Positions 21,934-29,474 of a stretch of DNA of 29,474 nucleotides are shown here, one piece after another. Position numbers and translations under genes: made by a program. Source of the DNA: BRHc4a sp049325055 (GTDB lineage Bacteria > Bacillota > Desulfotomaculia > Desulfotomaculales > Desulfocucumaceae); assembly GCA_049325055.1 (NCBI GenBank), contig JBMOPB010000109.1, forward strand, positions 1 to 29,474, in the 5' to 3' direction. Below the pieces are notes generated by a model that worked only from the letters and a program-made list of their open reading frames with translations, did no database searches and was not told the DNA's origin. How positions within the stretch are numbered: the stretch's first letter is position 1; every line of letters begins with the position of its first letter.

Positions 21934-22932
21934 TTATTTGAGCACACCCATTTCTTTCAGCACAGAGCTGTACATCTTGTCCTGTTCTTCCATGTATTTG
22001 CCGTACTCCTGACCCGCCAGGTACACATCGCTGATCATATTATCGTTAAGGTACTTCTTCCAGGCTTCTGTGGCCGCCACTTTCTTAAACGCGTCTTCCC
22101 AGAACTTCACCGCCTCAGGAGACATGCCCTTGGGGCCCGAGACCCCCCTGAAGGACTGGAAGACCACGTCTATTCCCTGCTCTTTAAGGGTAGGCACATC
22201 GGGAAGCTTGGGGAGGCGCTTGTCCGAGGCAATACCTATCAGGCGCACCTTGCCGGCCTCAACCTGGCCGATGACCTCACTCGGGTTGACAGTCACAAAA
22301 TCAACATTGCCCCCCAGCAGGGCAACAATGTTTTCGCCGCCGCCCTTGAAGGAAACAACGTTAAACTGTACACCGGTGGCCTTGGCGATGAGGAAGTCCA
22401 GCACGGTGTCGGCGGCTCCCAGCACTCCGGTGCCGTGGCTCACGCCCTTGGGCTTTTTCTTGGCTTCCGCTATGAGGTCCGACATGGTTTTATAAGGAGA
22501 GTCCGCCCTCACGGCCACAACGCTCTCTTCCGCAATCACACGGGCGATGTGGGTGAAATCCTTATAACCAATGCCCAGGTTGTTGCGCAAAGGAGTGGTC
22601 AGTGTGCTGGGCTGGGAGGTAATCAGGGTGTGGTTTTCCCCTTCTTTGCCCGACACGTATCCCATGGCCACCGCCCCGCTGCCTCCCACCTTGTTTATAA
22701 CATTAACAGGCTGCGGGAACAGCTTTTCCTTGTTTATAATGTCGGCCGCCGTCCTTATAAAAAGGTCCACTCCATCACCGGGGTTTGTGTGAACAACAAA
22801 CTCAACGGGCTTTGAGGGATATGACTGTTTTCCGGCGCTTTTTCCCTGGTCCTGCCCCCCGCACCCGGCCAGGGCCGCTATAACAAGGGATAACACTCCA
22901 ATTAGCGCCAACAATCTGCCTTTTAACTTCAT
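21934..22932 (-). CDS. TctC-type solute-binding lipoprotein, copy 1
   Basis: 332-residue extracytoplasmic binding protein of the tripartite tricarboxylate transporter (TTT) family. A lipoprotein signal ends LAGCGG with the lipid-carrying Cys24. The mature protein begins YPSKPVEFVVHTNPGDGVD, where most TctC proteins have a PF-x-PGGxxD loop; here the loop is NPGDGVD. It also has KVGGSGAVAMGY, PSEVIGQVEAGKVR and LPDVPTLKEQGIDVVFQSFRGV. ATG 22932 follows AAGGAGG. It is a close paralogue of the TctC at 24234-25229, and an M20 hydrolase gene stands between them. Likely captures a carboxylate for the TctAB pair encoded further right; ligand unknown. Confidence 0.93.
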   Translation of the reverse strand: MKLKGRLLALIGVLSLVIAALAGCGGQDQGKSAGKQSYPSKPVEFVVHTNPGDGVDLFIRTAADIINKEKLFPQPVNVINKVGGSGAVAMGYVSGKEGENHTLITSQPSTLTTPLRNNLGIGYKDFTHIARVIAEESVVAVRADSPYKTMSDLIAEAKKKPKGVSHGTGVLGAADTVLDFLIAKATGVQFNVVSFKGGGENIVALLGGNVDFVTVNPSEVIGQVEAGKVRLIGIASDKRLPKLPDVPTLKEQGIDVVFQSFRGVSGPKGMSPEAVKFWEDAFKKVAATEAWKKYLNDNMISDVYLAGQEYGKYMEEQDKMYSSVLKEMGVLK

Positions 22933-23015
22933 AAGCACATCCTCCTTACAATTTCCTATTTGTGGATGTTCCATGCCGGCCCTAGATCTTAAAGCTTAAA
23001 ACAGGCCTTTAACGG

Positions 23016-24212
23016 CTATTCCCTAGTAGCCTTCATTATTGTCACCGCGTACATTTTGGCCATGTTGTAGAGCCTGTCCAGTATAACGAACTCGTTGGGC
23101 AGGTGGGCCTCCCAGATGGCCCCTGGACCGAAGAACACTCCCTGGGCCCCCAGCCGGTTAAAATGGTACACGGCCCCGGGAGACTCTATGCCGGCCCCGA
23201 AGGGGGCGTCATATCCCATCACATACTTGAACGAATCCTGGACATGCTTTACAATTTTGGCATCCAGCGGGGTTTCGCAAACTTCCCTGCCGGCCCCGGG
23301 CAAAATGCTCAAGGTTACATCCAGCTCCGGGTCTTCCTTTTTAAGCCCGTCCAGAACCGCCTGAAGCTCTGACACCACCCCGTCCACGGTCTGCCCCGGC
23401 ACCAGCCGGACATCGAAGGTGGCCCGGGAGAAACCTGCCACAGCGTTGGGCACCGACCCGCCTTTTATTGTGGAAAAGGCGATTGTGCTTTCTCCCAGCA
23501 CCGGGTCGGGGGTGTAGGTCAGCTTTGCGTTGTTCAGGGCGTCGACAACCTTTACCATCTTGATGATGGCGTTGATCCCCTGTTCGGGCACACTGGCATG
23601 AACCGCCTTCCCGTTCACATTCACCTCAAACCAGATCCTGCCTTTGAACAGCCTTATTATCTGGAAACCGGAAGGCTCACAGGCAATAACCATGTCACCG
23701 CCCAAATAACCTTTCTCTTCCAGGTATTTAATTCCCCAGATGTCACCGGTCTCGCCGTCTGCTGCAGCCAGGAATACTACTTTGCCCGGAATTTCCACGC
23801 CTGTCTCAATAAGTGCCCTTGCCGCCGCCAGCATGGCCGCCAACCCGCTCTTGGTATCTGCCGCGCCACGGCCGTACATCTTGCCGTCCACTATGGTTCC
23901 CACCAGCGGCGGGGTGCGCCACTCTTTCTCCTCTTCTTCCCGAACCGGCACTACGTCCAGGTGTGCATAAAGGGTTATGGTGGGCCCATTGCCGTTTCCT
24001 ATCCGGCCAATAACATTCCTCCGGCCTTCCACCGGCTCGACGATGTCAATGTCGGTGATTCCCATATCGCGCATTTCCCTTTCCACCCGGCGCGAGATTT
24101 CCCCCACGTCCCCTGGCGGGTTAGCGCTGGGAATTTCAATCAGTTCCTTTAACAGCCCAACCACATAGTCCCTGTCTATCCTTTCAATCACTTTGTCAAA
24201 CAGTTGGTTCAT
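23016..24212 (-). CDS. M20 family amidohydrolase/peptidase (ArgE/DapE-like)
   Basis: 398-residue di-zinc hydrolase of the M20 (ArgE/DapE/ACY1/CPG2) family, cutting an amide or carbamoyl bond, probably in the cytoplasm. Metal and active-site residues: His84 and Asp86 (YAHLDVVP), bridging Asp119 (GRGAADTKSG), Glu179 (CEPS) and His370 (EAHLPNEF). The family motif DEE, in which the first Glu is the general base and the second a zinc ligand, reads DGE at 152-154, so the catalytic-base Glu seems to be Gly. A dimerisation domain (HASVPEQGINAI) is present. ATG 24212 has AAAGGAG before it. Its place between two TctC genes suggests that the imported compound is an N-acyl or N-carbamoyl acid (inference). 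Confidence 0.9.
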   Translation of the reverse strand: MNQLFDKVIERIDRDYVVGLLKELIEIPSANPPGDVGEISRRVEREMRDMGITDIDIVEPVEGRRNVIGRIGNGNGPTITLYAHLDVVPVREEEEKEWRTPPLVGTIVDGKMYGRGAADTKSGLAAMLAAARALIETGVEIPGKVVFLAAADGETGDIWGIKYLEEKGYLGGDMVIACEPSGFQIIRLFKGRIWFEVNVNGKAVHASVPEQGINAIIKMVKVVDALNNAKLTYTPDPVLGESTIAFSTIKGGSVPNAVAGFSRATFDVRLVPGQTVDGVVSELQAVLDGLKKEDPELDVTLSILPGAGREVCETPLDAKIVKHVQDSFKYVMGYDAPFGAGIESPGAVYHFNRLGAQGVFFGPGAIWEAHLPNEFVILDRLYNMAKMYAVTIMKATRE

Positions 24213-24233
24213 TGATTGTGCTCCTTTCATCCG

Positions 24234-25229
24234 CTACTTGAGTCCCATTTCCTTTATTACGTTTGTATATAGCTCGTTCTGCTTGTCCAGGTATGTTGCA
24301 AATTCGGCGCTGTTTTTGTAATTGGGGGTCAGCACATTGTCCTTTACGTACTTCTTCCAGCTTTCGGTTTCGGTCGCCTTCTTCACTGCCTGCTCCAGGC
24401 TGGTCAGGGCTTCCTTGGGAAGGTCCTTGGGAGCCGCCACGCCGCGGAAGGACTGGAACACCACGTCTATTCCCTGCTCCTTCAGGGTTGGCACATCGGG
24501 CATGGATTCCAGCCTCTTATCGCTGGCCACCGCAATTATGCGAACCTTCTTGGCTTCCACCTGCCCCAGAACCTCGCTGGGGTTCATGGCCAGGAAATCC
24601 GCATTCCCGCCGAGAAGGGCAACAATCGCCTCCCCGCCACCCTTGAAGGTGATGAAATTGAACTTCACCCCGGTGGTTTTCTCAATCAGGTAACCCAAAA
24701 TAGAGTCGGATCCTCCGAACACCCCGCCGCCCTGCTTTACCGACTTGGCCTGTTTTTTGGCGGCATCTATGAGGTCCTTCATGTTTTTGTAGGGAGAATC
24801 CTCACGTACGGCAATAACCATTTCATCGGTAACCATAAGGGCCACCGGTGTGAAATCCTTGTAAGTAACCCCCAGGTTGTTCCTGATGGGCGTGGTCAGG
24901 AGGCTCACCTGGGCCGGCATAAGATAGTGCGGGTCTCCGGCCTTGGCCTGAAGATAACCCAGCATCACAGAGCCGCTGCCCCCCACCTTGTTTACCACGT
25001 TGATGGGCTGCTTTACGATTCCATTCTTGGTCATGGTGTCAGCCAGTGTGCGCATAAAAATATCTGCACCGTCCCCTGGGTTGGTATGGGCAACAAATTC
25101 CATGGGTTTGGACGGGAATTCTTTTCCTCCGCCTGCCGGAGCGGACTGCTGGGACTGGCAGCCCACCGTCACCAGAACTAAAAGCAGAACCATAATCCCA
25201 ACCAGTTTTTTTCCTATTCTTAAACGCAT
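24234..25229 (-). CDS. TctC-type solute-binding lipoprotein, copy 2
   Basis: 331-residue TTT-family binding lipoprotein. The lipobox VTVGC places the lipid Cys at 24. The mature part starts FPSKPMEFVAHTNPGDGAD, sharing the unusual NPGDG loop with copy 1; long stretches are the same, such as VPTLKEQGIDVVFQSFRGV, while the middle region and the C-terminus differ. I chose ATG 25229 because AGGAGG lies seven bases upstream; the frame itself runs open to 25343, and an ATG six bases upstream lies against the ribosome site. It directly follows TctA (43-base gap), the normal order for a TTT operon, so this is the primary partner and copy 1 the added one. Confidence 0.93.
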   Translation of the reverse strand: MRLRIGKKLVGIMVLLLVLVTVGCQSQQSAPAGGGKEFPSKPMEFVAHTNPGDGADIFMRTLADTMTKNGIVKQPINVVNKVGGSGSVMLGYLQAKAGDPHYLMPAQVSLLTTPIRNNLGVTYKDFTPVALMVTDEMVIAVREDSPYKNMKDLIDAAKKQAKSVKQGGGVFGGSDSILGYLIEKTTGVKFNFITFKGGGEAIVALLGGNADFLAMNPSEVLGQVEAKKVRIIAVASDKRLESMPDVPTLKEQGIDVVFQSFRGVAAPKDLPKEALTSLEQAVKKATETESWKKYVKDNVLTPNYKNSAEFATYLDKQNELYTNVIKEMGLK

Positions 25230-25272
25230 TTGCATACCTCCTATAACTTTTTTTAGAGTATGCCTGTTACGG

Positions 25273-26772
25273 TCAATTGACCGCCGCCTTTTTAGAGTTA
25301 CACAACCTCTTGACCACGGGTGCCATAAACACCGCAAATACACACAGCATTAATGTCAGTGAAATGGGCCGGTTAAAGAAAATAGTTATGCTTCCATGAG
25401 ACATGGTCAAAGACTGGCTCAGTGCGGTTTCCACCATCGGTCCCAGGATGAGGCCCAGAACGGCGGGGGCCGCCGGGATATTCAGCTTGTTCATGAAATA
25501 ACCGACAACACCGAACAGCAACATTAACCAAACGGGGAAAAGTGTGTTGGTCAGGCTATATGCCCCGATCATGCAGACAATCACAATCAATGGGTAGAGA
25601 ACAGTATAGGGGATTTTAAGTATGCTGTTGAAGAACGGCACCAAGGGCAAGGCCAGTGCGATGATCAATATATTGCCTATGTACATGCTTGCTATAACGC
25701 CCCAGGCAATGTCCGGGTGCTGGGAGAAAAGGAGGGGACCCGGACGAAGCCCGTACATCATAAGTGCCCCCAGCAGAACGGCGGTGGCCCCCGAACCCGG
25801 CACCCCCAGGGTCAGAAGCGGAACCATTGAACCCCCGGTGGCGGCGTTGTTGGCGCTCTCCACCGCGGCAATGCCCTCTACGGCTCCCTTGCCGAACCTC
25901 TCGGGCTCCCTGGAGCGACCTCTTTCCACAGCATAGCTGAGGAAGGAAGCGATGGTGGGACCGGCACCGGGCAGTACACCCACTATAAAGCCAATCACCG
26001 ACCCGATCCCCAGTCCCCCGCGGCTTCTTTTAAAATCCTCCAGTGAGGGCCACAGGTTCTTAATTTTTTCCTTGAGGCTTTCCAGTTGAAGCTTTTGCTC
26101 GACGTTTACAAATACCTCACCAAGTGCGAATAGCCCCATGGCCACGACGATGAATGGTATTCCGTCGGTAAGCTCCGGAGACCCGAACGTAAGACGGTAA
26201 AAACCGCTGATGGGCTCGGTGCCGATGCTGCCGATGATCAGTCCGAACACTGCGCTAATGAAGCACTTGACGATTGAAGAGCTTCCTCCCACGAATACAA
26301 CCGCCATCAGCCCCAGTGTCATCAGGGCAAAGTATTCCGGCGGCCCGAACTGAATGGCAAGGGTGGTCAGAGGCGGGGCCAGAAGGGTCAGGCCCAATAC
26401 GCTAAGCGTGCCGCCCATGAAAGAGGCTATCAAGCTCATTCTCAGGGCTACCGAGGCTTTCCCCTGCAAGGCCATGGGGTAACCTTCCACCGCGGTCATC
26501 ACCGCCGAGTTTTCACCCGGAGTGTTAATCAGCACCGAGGTTATTGACCCTCCGAACATTGCCCCGTAGTAAATGGCCGTAAGCATAATGAGGGCCGAAG
26601 CGGGATCCATCCCAAAAGTGACCGGCAGCAATATAGCGATGGCGGCCGACGGACCCAGGCCGGGAAGGGCTCCCACCAGAAGCCCCAATAGCGATCCCAC
26701 GGCTGCCATGAATATATTGAATGGGGTAAATACCACCGAAAAGCCCAAGGCAAGATCATTAAGCAGCGACAA
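25273..26772 (-). CDS. TctA large permease of a TTT transporter
   Basis: 499-residue, roughly 12-helix large membrane subunit of a tripartite tricarboxylate transporter. The two repeated signatures are GALPGLGPSAAIAILLP (residues 35-50) with GSITSVLINTPGENSAVMTAVEGYPMALQGKA, and GVLPGAGPTIASFLSYAVER with AVESANNAATGGSMVPLLTLGVPGSGATAVLLGAL in the middle of the protein. It uses TTG 26772 with AAGGAGG nine bases before it. TctB lies 17 bases upstream and TctC 43 bases downstream, so the three are one transport operon. Secondary transport driven by an ion gradient; substrates of the family range from citrate and tricarballylate to terephthalate. Confidence 0.96.
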   Translation of the reverse strand: MSLLNDLALGFSVVFTPFNIFMAAVGSLLGLLVGALPGLGPSAAIAILLPVTFGMDPASALIMLTAIYYGAMFGGSITSVLINTPGENSAVMTAVEGYPMALQGKASVALRMSLIASFMGGTLSVLGLTLLAPPLTTLAIQFGPPEYFALMTLGLMAVVFVGGSSSIVKCFISAVFGLIIGSIGTEPISGFYRLTFGSPELTDGIPFIVVAMGLFALGEVFVNVEQKLQLESLKEKIKNLWPSLEDFKRSRGGLGIGSVIGFIVGVLPGAGPTIASFLSYAVERGRSREPERFGKGAVEGIAAVESANNAATGGSMVPLLTLGVPGSGATAVLLGALMMYGLRPGPLLFSQHPDIAWGVIASMYIGNILIIALALPLVPFFNSILKIPYTVLYPLIVIVCMIGAYSLTNTLFPVWLMLLFGVVGYFMNKLNIPAAPAVLGLILGPMVETALSQSLTMSHGSITIFFNRPISLTLMLCVFAVFMAPVVKRLCNSKKAAVN

Positions 26773-26789
26773 TCAAGTTCACCTCCTTT

Positions 26790-27239
26790 TTAAAAATTCA
26801 GAAATCCCCTGGGAAGGTCCACCTTTAAAAATGTGTCAAACAGAAGGTATAGCCCCACCGATATGCCTATGCTATTCATCAGACTTCCTACGGGACGGTG
26901 TTTCTCAAAAAAGTATAAAACGGTGAACAGGAATGCGAATGTAGCCAGGAGGAATCCTGCCAATCCCAGCAATAGCACGTACCCAAGCAAAATGCCGAGA
27001 ATTGCTGCAACACGCTTTAACTCGTCAGTTGAGTTGAAAAAAGGCTTGCTTTCCTTCTTCTTCACGGTTTCCATGAACCATATCACGGCGAGCACCAGCC
27101 AGGCCACTGAAAGCCAGGCTGGCCAGAAGCCCGGCCCCGGTCCAAATTCGGAGGTCAGCGAGAAGCTCAGGCCCGCAAACCCTACAACCAGGGCCAGGAT
27201 AAAAACAACAGCCGCCGTTACCCTGTTAGCCAATAACAT
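26790..27239 (-). CDS. TctB small membrane subunit of a TTT transporter
   Basis: 149-residue protein with four helices, the small membrane subunit that pairs with TctA. Typical pattern: hydrophobic helix 1, then FGPGPGFWPAWLSVAWLVLAVIW (TctB members have GxxGPGxFP here), a charged loop, and two helices before a short tail. ATG 27239 has GGGGGTGG before it. The order tctB-tctA-tctC, read 5' to 3' on the minus strand, departs from the common tctC-tctB-tctA order. Confidence 0.92.
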   Translation of the reverse strand: MLLANRVTAAVVFILALVVGFAGLSFSLTSEFGPGPGFWPAWLSVAWLVLAVIWFMETVKKKESKPFFNSTDELKRVAAILGILLGYVLLLGLAGFLLATFAFLFTVLYFFEKHRPVGSLMNSIGISVGLYLLFDTFLKVDLPRGFLNF

Positions 27240-27268
27240 TTTTCCACCCCCACTGTAAAAGGAGTTTT

Positions 27269-28486
27269 TCAGCTATTCCGTTCCGCCAGGTACAGGGCTT
27301 CAAATTCCCCGTCGGTAAGGCCGCGCCTCAACTTAACCGACTCTTCCTTCACCCGCTTCATAAGCCTTTCAACCATGCCTTCGTCCTCTACAACCAGGCC
27401 CAGGTCATCCATTTTCCACTCTATGTTGGCCTTGCCGCACTTCTTGCCCAGCTCGATCTCGTGTTTCCGGCCAAATATCTCCGGCTGGAAGGGCTCCACG
27501 GTGTGCGGGTTTTTACGCAGGGCGGCCACCGGGAGCCCTGCCTCCCAGGTGAATATGTTCCTGCCCACCACCGGCTTGTTGGGGGGGAAGGACCAGCCGG
27601 ACAGCTCCTGAACCCTGACAGCCGCCTGGTACAGCTTGGCCATGTCCAGACCGGTGGGTATTCCGTAAAGGGCCTCGGCGCTCCAGGCAATTTCCTCCAG
27701 GGAGGCGTTCCCTGCCCGCTGGCCCAGCCCGTTGAGGGTAGCGGCCACGCTGTTCACCCCGGCCTCCACGGCGGCCAGCGAAGTGGCCACTCCCATGCCG
27801 AAGTCGTTGTGGGCGTGAACCTCCAGGGGCACATCCACCATCTGCCGTATCTTGCCGGCAAAATAGCGCATTCCCGCCGGGGTAATACAGCCGGCGGTGT
27901 CCACCACCGACACCCGGTCCACCACACCTTCCTTAACTGTGCCGGTGAGGAGCTTCTCCATAAACTCCAGGTCGGCCCTGGAGGAGTCGATCATGAAGAG
28001 GTAGGTGGCCAGCCCCTTTTCCTTGGCCATGGTGCAGGCCGCCAGTATCTTTTTGATGGCTTCCTCCTCAGTCCAGCCGAATTGGTATTTGAGCCTGACC
28101 TGGCTGACAGGTATCTCCAGTATGGCCCCCCAGACCCCGATGGCAGCCGCCAATTCGATATCCCCGGCGGTGGCGCGGGAAAGGCAGGTTATTTTGGCCT
28201 TCAGCCCCAGCCCTACTATCTTTTCTATGGCCTCCCGGTCAGCCTTGGAAACCACCGGAAAGCCGGCCTCGATGTACTGTATTCCGGCTGCGTCCAGCAT
28301 TTTTGCAATCTCTATCTTGTCGCTGGCGGAGAAGAAAACGCCGGCGGCCTGCTCACCGTCCCGAAGAGTCGAGTCATGAAACTCCACTTTTTCCGGAAGG
28401 TTCAGCCCTTCCCTTACCTCCGGCATAAACTGAAAATGGCTTACCCAGTAATTATCTTTTTTCCACGGTCCACGTTCCAAATCCAT
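27269..28486 (-). CDS. DRE-TIM acyltransferase (homocitrate/citramalate synthase-like)
   Basis: 405-residue enzyme of the isopropylmalate/homocitrate/citramalate synthase family, joining acetyl-CoA (or a related acyl-CoA) to a 2-oxo acid, or cleaving in the reverse direction. The TIM barrel has HDSTLRDGEQ at 37-46 (DRE signature), metal-binding HAHND at 224-228, and GLGQRAGNASLEE at 253-265, where the family usually has GERAGN. An N-terminal extension of about 30 residues is present. There is no C-terminal LeuA regulatory domain, as in NifV/AksA-type homocitrate synthases. ATG 28486 follows AAGGAG. It lies between the aminotransferase and tctB, so it probably processes the oxo acid made by the aminotransferase or the imported acid (inference). 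Confidence 0.9.
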   Translation of the reverse strand: MDLERGPWKKDNYWVSHFQFMPEVREGLNLPEKVEFHDSTLRDGEQAAGVFFSASDKIEIAKMLDAAGIQYIEAGFPVVSKADREAIEKIVGLGLKAKITCLSRATAGDIELAAAIGVWGAILEIPVSQVRLKYQFGWTEEEAIKKILAACTMAKEKGLATYLFMIDSSRADLEFMEKLLTGTVKEGVVDRVSVVDTAGCITPAGMRYFAGKIRQMVDVPLEVHAHNDFGMGVATSLAAVEAGVNSVAATLNGLGQRAGNASLEEIAWSAEALYGIPTGLDMAKLYQAAVRVQELSGWSFPPNKPVVGRNIFTWEAGLPVAALRKNPHTVEPFQPEIFGRKHEIELGKKCGKANIEWKMDDLGLVVEDEGMVERLMKRVKEESVKLRRGLTDGEFEALYLAERNS

Positions 28487-28525
28487 AGCGACATTCTCCT
28501 TGCCTGAAAGAATAGTAAATTAGTA

Positions 28526-29474
28526 TTAAAGGAGCGCCAGTGCCTTTTCAATGCGGTCAAAGGCTTCCATAATCTTGTCGGTGGGCGCCAGAAGGGAAAT
28601 ACGCACAAAGCCTTCCCCGCCGTCGCCGAAGGCGGTGCCGGGGAACAGCAGCACCTCGGCTTTTTCCAGTATGAAGCGGCAGAAATCAAAGGAGGTCATG
28701 CCGAACTTTCTTATATCCGGAAAGATGTAAAAGGCCCCCCTGGGAGTTACGTAAGGAATCCCCAGCTTATCCAGGCGCTGCATGGTGGCAAGCCGCCGCT
28801 CATTGTATATTGCCACTATCTCGTTCAGGCAGTCCTGGGGGCCGGTAAAGGCCTCCAGGGCCGCCATCTGGGAAACCGAGGTCGTGCAAATGGTAACGGC
28901 ATATTTAAGCTGGGCCATGGCCGCTATTATGTTGCGGGGCCCCGCCACATAGCCCAGCCGCCAGCCGGTCATGTTGTAAGACTTGGAAACCCCGTTTACA
29001 GTCATGGTCCGCTCTTTCATTCCAGGGAAGGAACCTATGCTCCAGTGCTTCCAGCCGTCAAATATCAGCTTTTCATAAATCTCATCGGAAATTACCATCA
29101 AATCGTGCTTTTTGGCCACTTCAGCCAGGGCCTCCAGGTTTTCCCTGGTCATGACCACTCCCGTGGGGTTGTTGGGCGTAATAATCAGAAGGGCACGGGT
29201 TTTAGGCGTTATCAGTTTCTCCACATCTTCCGCCATTATCTGAAAATCGTTTTCCGGGCGGGTGATCAGAGGCACCATTTTGCCGCCGGCCACTTCTATG
29301 GCGGTGTCGTAGGAAGTATAGCGGGGCTCCGGTATGATTATTTCATCCCCGGGGTTGAGAAGCGAAAGCATCATCATGAATACTGCCTCCTGCCCGCCGA
29401 CGGTCACCAGCACCTCCGACTTGTCCACATCAAGCCCGTTTTCCCGCCGCAGCTTGTCCGCAATTGCCTCCCTG
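28526..29474 (-). CDS. Class I/II PLP aminotransferase (5' end outside window)
   Basis: 316 residues of a fold-type I aminotransferase (aspartate aminotransferase-like). The frame is open to the window end; the preceding residues REAIADKLRRENGLDVD are typical, so the GTG at 29428 is not the start. Visible are EVLVTVGGQEAV, NNPTGVVMTRE with the PLP-contacting Asn, the SDEIYEKLIFDG segment with the PLP-ring Asp, and VNGVSKSYNMTGWRLGYVAGP with the Schiff-base Lys and carboxylate-binding Arg. The C-terminal third has PRGAFYIFPDI. It lies 39 bases before the DRE-TIM gene. It swaps an amino group between an amino acid and an oxo acid; the pair is unknown. Confidence 0.94.
   Translation of the reverse strand, partial: REAIADKLRRENGLDVDKSEVLVTVGGQEAVFMMMLSLLNPGDEIIIPEPRYTSYDTAIEVAGGKMVPLITRPENDFQIMAEDVEKLITPKTRALLIITPNNPTGVVMTRENLEALAEVAKKHDLMVISDEIYEKLIFDGWKHWSIGSFPGMKERTMTVNGVSKSYNMTGWRLGYVAGPRNIIAAMAQLKYAVTICTTSVSQMAALEAFTGPQDCLNEIVAIYNERRLATMQRLDKLGIPYVTPRGAFYIFPDIRKFGMTSFDFCRFILEKAEVLLFPGTAFGDGGEGFVRISLLAPTDKIMEAFDRIEKALALL

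Noticed and set aside
21868..22815. 315-residue + strand open frame opposite tctC copy 1
   Set aside because: Antisense shadow; His/Arg-rich with no recognisable domain, and the minus strand encodes a complete lipoprotein.
27461..28507. 348-residue + strand open frame opposite the DRE-TIM gene
   Set aside because: Shadow of a high-GC coding strand: rich in His, Gly and Pro with no family motif, while the minus-strand gene has clear motifs.
1..29474. CRISPR array, tRNA, rRNA or intact insertion sequence
   Set aside because: I saw no regularly spaced repeats, no tRNA-like TTCGANTC arms in a cloverleaf setting, no rRNA signatures and no intact transposase with terminal repeats.

Overview
**Organism.** About 53% G+C DNA with strong AGGAGG-type ribosome sites, frequent GTG/TTG starts, a GEMM-type riboswitch, an SLH-domain surface protein and a DUF2512 protein. 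This fits a Gram-positive anaerobe of the class Clostridia. The UbiD/UbiX/aryl-acid ligase set and the many acyl-CoA ligases suggest a Pelotomaculum/Desulfotomaculum-like Peptococcaceae. That placement is inference; no search was run.

**Layout, left part (1-5661, + strand).** A 5'-truncated UbiD decarboxylase, a Tm-1-like (UPF0261) protein, an EntE-like aryl-acid ligase, the flavin prenyltransferase UbiX and a HAD hydrolase form a candidate pathway for activating and (de)carboxylating an aromatic or unsaturated acid; UbiX makes the prenyl-FMN that UbiD needs. A dead tail of another acyl-CoA ligase follows (5669-5770).

**5828-7591.** A good sigma-A-like promoter, a GEMM-I (cyclic dinucleotide) riboswitch aptamer, an intrinsic terminator and an ArsB/NhaD-type transporter. 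The aptamer has A where c-di-GMP-I RNAs normally carry the ligand-contacting G20, so its ligand may not be c-di-GMP.

**7622-10587.** A divergent pair: an MFS exporter (-) and a GntR/FCD regulator plus TauE/SafE exporter (+). A perfect 24-bp palindrome lies directly before the regulator's ribosome site.

**10588-10900.** A small-ORF locus with a strong ribosome site and its own terminator.

**10922-17644 (- strand).** Hotdog thioesterase, a truncated LysO exporter, a eukaryotic-type hexokinase, an SLH protein, an acyl-CoA ligase, a DUF2512 protein and a RarD transporter.

**17919-29474 (- strand).** A long co-directional cluster, read right to left: aminotransferase (cut by the window end), DRE-TIM acyl transferase (homocitrate/citramalate synthase-like), TctB, TctA, TctC, M20 amidohydrolase, a second TctC, an Asp/Glu-racemase-fold protein, Zn alcohol dehydrogenase, MFS transporter and orphan PxpA (LamB/YcsF). 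I read it as uptake of a carboxylate or N-substituted amino acid by a tripartite tricarboxylate transporter, followed by hydrolysis and carbon-skeleton chemistry; the substrate is unknown. Several enzymes carry changed key residues: Cys to Gly in the racemase-fold protein, DGE for DEE in the M20 protein, and an altered KPHGAL motif in PxpA.

All family calls come from reading motifs by eye. Start sites were chosen by ribosome-site spacing.
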